NCBI GenBank assembly: GCA_902763085.1
Contig: CACWQW010000003.1
Coordinates: forward strand, 1 to 64,000
Length of the DNA: 64,000 nucleotides
Direction of reading: 5' to 3'
Source of the DNA: Dongibacter bovis
GTDB lineage: Bacteria > Bacillota > Negativicutes > Selenomonadales > Selenomonadaceae
Shown: positions 62,237-64,000 of the stretch, piece after piece
Layout of the letters: each line of letters begins with the position of its first letter
Numbering within the stretch: position 1 is the stretch's first letter
Notes under the pieces: generated by a model
Database searches by the model: none
Told to the model about the DNA's origin: nothing
What the model saw: only the letters and a program-made list of their open reading frames with translations
Program-made: the position numbers and the translations under genes

Positions 62237-63508
62237 TCAGGCGGTCTTCTCCTCATCCGCTTTAGTGGCAGCCGCTTTTCCTGTCGATGTTGCCTGAGTA
62301 TTTCCTTTCTCCGCTGCTTCCGTAGCAATGGACGCATCAGGGGCAGCATTGATTTCATCTGCCGTTTTCTCCGATGCGGAAGGTTCTGGCGTCACCTGTA
62401 CATCCGATGCCGCCGCCTTCCGATATACGAATCCCTCTGCTGCAGACAGCCCTCCTTGCAGATGGTAGAGGGTCGTTACATCATCCGCATTGCAGTAAAG
62501 GACATCCTTTTTGTCATAGCCAATGGCCCTTCCATAAGTGCTCGTAAGGACCTGTGCAGCAGCATCCCAGCCGAGATTCACCCCTGCGGCATCCGCGAGA
62601 TCGATTGCCGGCAGATAAGTGATCCCGTCCTGTATAACAGCTTTATTCTTTAACTTCTTGCCCTCCACGGCGATGTTGTACACCTTGCCGAGATAAGTGG
62701 GTTCTCCATCCGATGCCTCGATTTTCTTCTGGATATCCTCATCACTGATGAAATTCTGTATCCCGAAGCCGGAGAGCCAGCGGGTCACCTCTGCAACATC
62801 CAGTGGTTGACGGCAATAACCGTCCGGATAGATATAGAATGCGACGATATCATCCGGTGTCTTTTCGACGACGACACGATTGTACGTGATCTCAACCGGA
62901 GTGCCGATCTTTACAAGATCGAACAGCGCTTCGACATCTTTCTCGTTCATGCGGATGCAGCCATTTGATACATAGTGACCGATGGACTCCGGTCGATTCG
63001 TACCATGGATGCCGTAATTCCCCTGGATTGCCATCCAACGGTAGCCAAGCGGGTTGTCCTCTCCCGAGGGAATCGCATTTTCCGTATCTTCAGGATCCGT
63101 CCAAGTAGGATTGACATCCTTGGAAAGGATGGAAAAATAGCCAACGGGGGTCGGCGTCTCTGGCTTTCCCGGGCCGATGGGGTACAGACGGATCTTCTTT
63201 GTCCCCTCATAGAGCGCCAGAGAGCGGCTTGCCAGATTAATCATGATGCGTCGACTGTCCAGCGCTGCCGCTTCTTTTGTGCCTTCTTGTTCCGTCTGTG
63301 CAGATGATGGTACGGTCTTGCTTTGAACCTGCGTGCTCTTCTGCGAAGTGTCCGACTGCTGTGCTGCTTCTGATACACGTATGTCGGATTCCTGCTGCGC
63401 ACCTTCCTGGATCACAGAAACGGCCGGAGAGGCCTCTGCTGCCAACACAGGAACACCGCCAGCTGCCAGCGCCATTCCCAGGAAACCTGCTGTCATTTTT
63501 TTCCACAT
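62237..63508 (-). CDS. Exported L,D-transpeptidase
   Basis: 423 residues. A signal peptide (basic start, hydrophobic FLGMALAAGG, probable cut after LAAEA) is followed by a low-complexity Ser/Gln/Glu/Thr linker (about 25-85). A YkuD domain follows (about 86-210) with the catalytic HGTNRPESIG (His168) and SNGCIRM (Cys184, Arg186). A region from about 275 to 345 resembles a copper-amine-oxidase N-terminal-like domain (YLPAIDLADAAGVNLGWDA). The last 70 residues are Ala/Thr/Glu-rich. The family makes 3-3 crosslinks in peptidoglycan or attaches proteins to it. ATG 63508 lacks a clear ribosome site; ATG 63496 is an alternative. Confidence 0.92.
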   Translation of the reverse strand: MWKKMTAGFLGMALAAGGVPVLAAEASPAVSVIQEGAQQESDIRVSEAAQQSDTSQKSTQVQSKTVPSSAQTEQEGTKEAAALDSRRIMINLASRSLALYEGTKKIRLYPIGPGKPETPTPVGYFSILSKDVNPTWTDPEDTENAIPSGEDNPLGYRWMAIQGNYGIHGTNRPESIGHYVSNGCIRMNEKDVEALFDLVKIGTPVEITYNRVVVEKTPDDIVAFYIYPDGYCRQPLDVAEVTRWLSGFGIQNFISDEDIQKKIEASDGEPTYLGKVYNIAVEGKKLKNKAVIQDGITYLPAIDLADAAGVNLGWDAAAQVLTSTYGRAIGYDKKDVLYCNADDVTTLYHLQGGLSAAEGFVYRKAAASDVQVTPEPSASEKTADEINAAPDASIATEAAEKGNTQATSTGKAAATKADEEKTA

Positions 63509-63541
63509 AACTGCAAAACTCTTTTCTTTATATAATCATTA

Positions 63542-63586
63542 CTTCCTTGTCTATCCTATCATTTCAATGATGGATTGACAAGGAAG
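63542..63586. other. Long near-palindromic hairpin between two genes
   Basis: CTTCCTTGTC (63542-63551) and GACAAGGAAG (63577-63586), with inner ATCC/GGAT and ATCA/TGAT arms: about 18 pairs with two bulged A. It lies 16 bases after the upstream gene's stop. The minus strand after it reads TAATGATTATATAAAG, AT-rich but no U run, and includes a TATATAAAG that may be the -10 of the transpeptidase gene. Confidence 0.5.
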
Positions 63587-63602
63587 CCCATGGGTGAATT
63601 CC

Positions 63603-64000
63603 TTATTTCCCACGAATAAACTTGCTGGCGGCCAAACCTGCTCTCGCCCCGTCATACACGGCTTTTGCCACCTGTAGGAGTCCCCCCGTACAATCACCCG
63701 CGGCAAAGATTCCCGGTACATTGGTTGCCATGTTATCATCAACACGGATGTTTTGTCCATCGAGCAAGATTCCCATTTTTTTCGCAAGGGCGACGCTCCC
63801 GGCCGTACCGATCGCCAGGAAGATACCATCGAGCGGAAGGAGGGAACCATCTTCAAAGACGATACGCTCCACATGGTTTTCCCCTTCAACAGCAGCAATC
63901 TTCTGTTTGTGGAGCAACATCTCTTGTGGGAACGCCACATCCGTCTCAGCTCCATTCGTCAAGATATGGAGTTCAGCAGCATGCGGAGCGAGTACTTCCG
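63603..64000 (-). CDS. Thioredoxin reductase-like FAD oxidoreductase (5' part beyond the window)
   Basis: Only the C-terminal 131 or so residues are present; the frame is open to the right edge. They show the second half of an NAD(P)-binding domain (AAELHILTNGAETDV), DGIFLAIGTAG and the FAD-binding GIFAAGDCTGGLLQVAKAVYDGARAGLAA, matching the C-terminus of TrxB-type flavoproteins. The redox CxxC and the pyridine-binding start lie outside the window, so thioredoxin reductase proper, an AhpF-like or a ferredoxin-dependent variant cannot be told apart. Confidence 0.8.
   Translation of the reverse strand, partial: EVLAPHAAELHILTNGAETDVAFPQEMLLHKQKIAAVEGENHVERIVFEDGSLLPLDGIFLAIGTAGSVALAKKMGILLDGQNIRVDDNMATNVPGIFAAGDCTGGLLQVAKAVYDGARAGLAASKFIRGK

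Noticed and set aside
1-64000. CRISPR arrays, insertion sequences, rRNA operons
   Set aside because: No regularly spaced direct repeats, transposase frames or rRNA-like stretches were seen on reading through.

Overview
The window looks like a chromosomal core segment of an anaerobic, diderm Firmicute, most likely a Negativicute of the Selenomonas/Mitsuokella type. This is inferred from gene content; no 16S gene is present. Firmicute marks are PolC, a T-box leader, AddAB, YlxM-Ffh and a Bacillus-order pyr operon. An outer membrane is suggested by a CptA/EptA-like phosphoethanolamine transferase. Strict-anaerobe chemistry is suggested by a desulfoferrodoxin, a flavodiiron protein with rubredoxin, and an NAD-linked class 1B dihydroorotate dehydrogenase. 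Nearly all genes lie on the minus strand; only four are on the plus strand (about 35.0-36.2 kb and 39.6-42.3 kb). TTG and GTG starts are common. I see no prophage, insertion sequence, CRISPR array or rRNA.

Layout. 0-2.3 kb: purC and a solitary tyrosine recombinase with its own promoter. 2.3-12.2 kb: a complete UMP biosynthesis operon (pyrB-pyrC-carA-carB-pyrK-pyrD-pyrF-pyrE) behind a promoter and an attenuating leader with a PyrR-like hairpin. 12.2-19.1 kb: a beta-CASP ribonuclease, a large glutamine synthetase with its own terminator-bearing leader, a YnbB-type PLP enzyme, a nucleoid-associated protein and an unknown protein. 19.2-23.3 kb: ylxM-ffh-rpsP-khpA-ylqD-rimM-trmD (protein targeting, ribosome maturation, tRNA methylation). 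23.3-26.3 kb: a D,D-carboxypeptidase, an unknown protein and an alanine/glycine:Na+ symporter with an attenuating leader. 26.5-31.8 kb: tRNA-Leu(CAA), superoxide reductase, a radical SAM protein, pth, uppP, a Crp/Fnr regulator and prs. 31.8-35 kb: glmU, a GntR regulator and ispE.

From 35 kb: a plus-strand gene whose product keeps the layout of a P1B metal-transport ATPase but has lost every catalytic motif; the phosphoethanolamine transferase; rubredoxin and flavodiiron protein; an acidic helical protein; then an apparent alanine T-box ahead of an Lrp/AsnC regulator and a class I aminotransferase. 42.3-63.5 kb holds DNA maintenance and envelope genes: uvrB, a DUF815-type ATPase, addA-addB, a polC with no exonuclease domain, a lytic transglycosylase, coaE, mutM, polA and an L,D-transpeptidase. 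A thioredoxin-reductase-like gene runs off the right edge.

Points most worth a second look: the catalytically dead P1B-ATPase-like protein (34980-36164), the PolC without a proofreading domain (53566-57414) alongside a Pol I with degraded exonuclease motifs, and four leader-RNA attenuation systems (pyr, glnA, symporter, T-box) in one 64-kb stretch.
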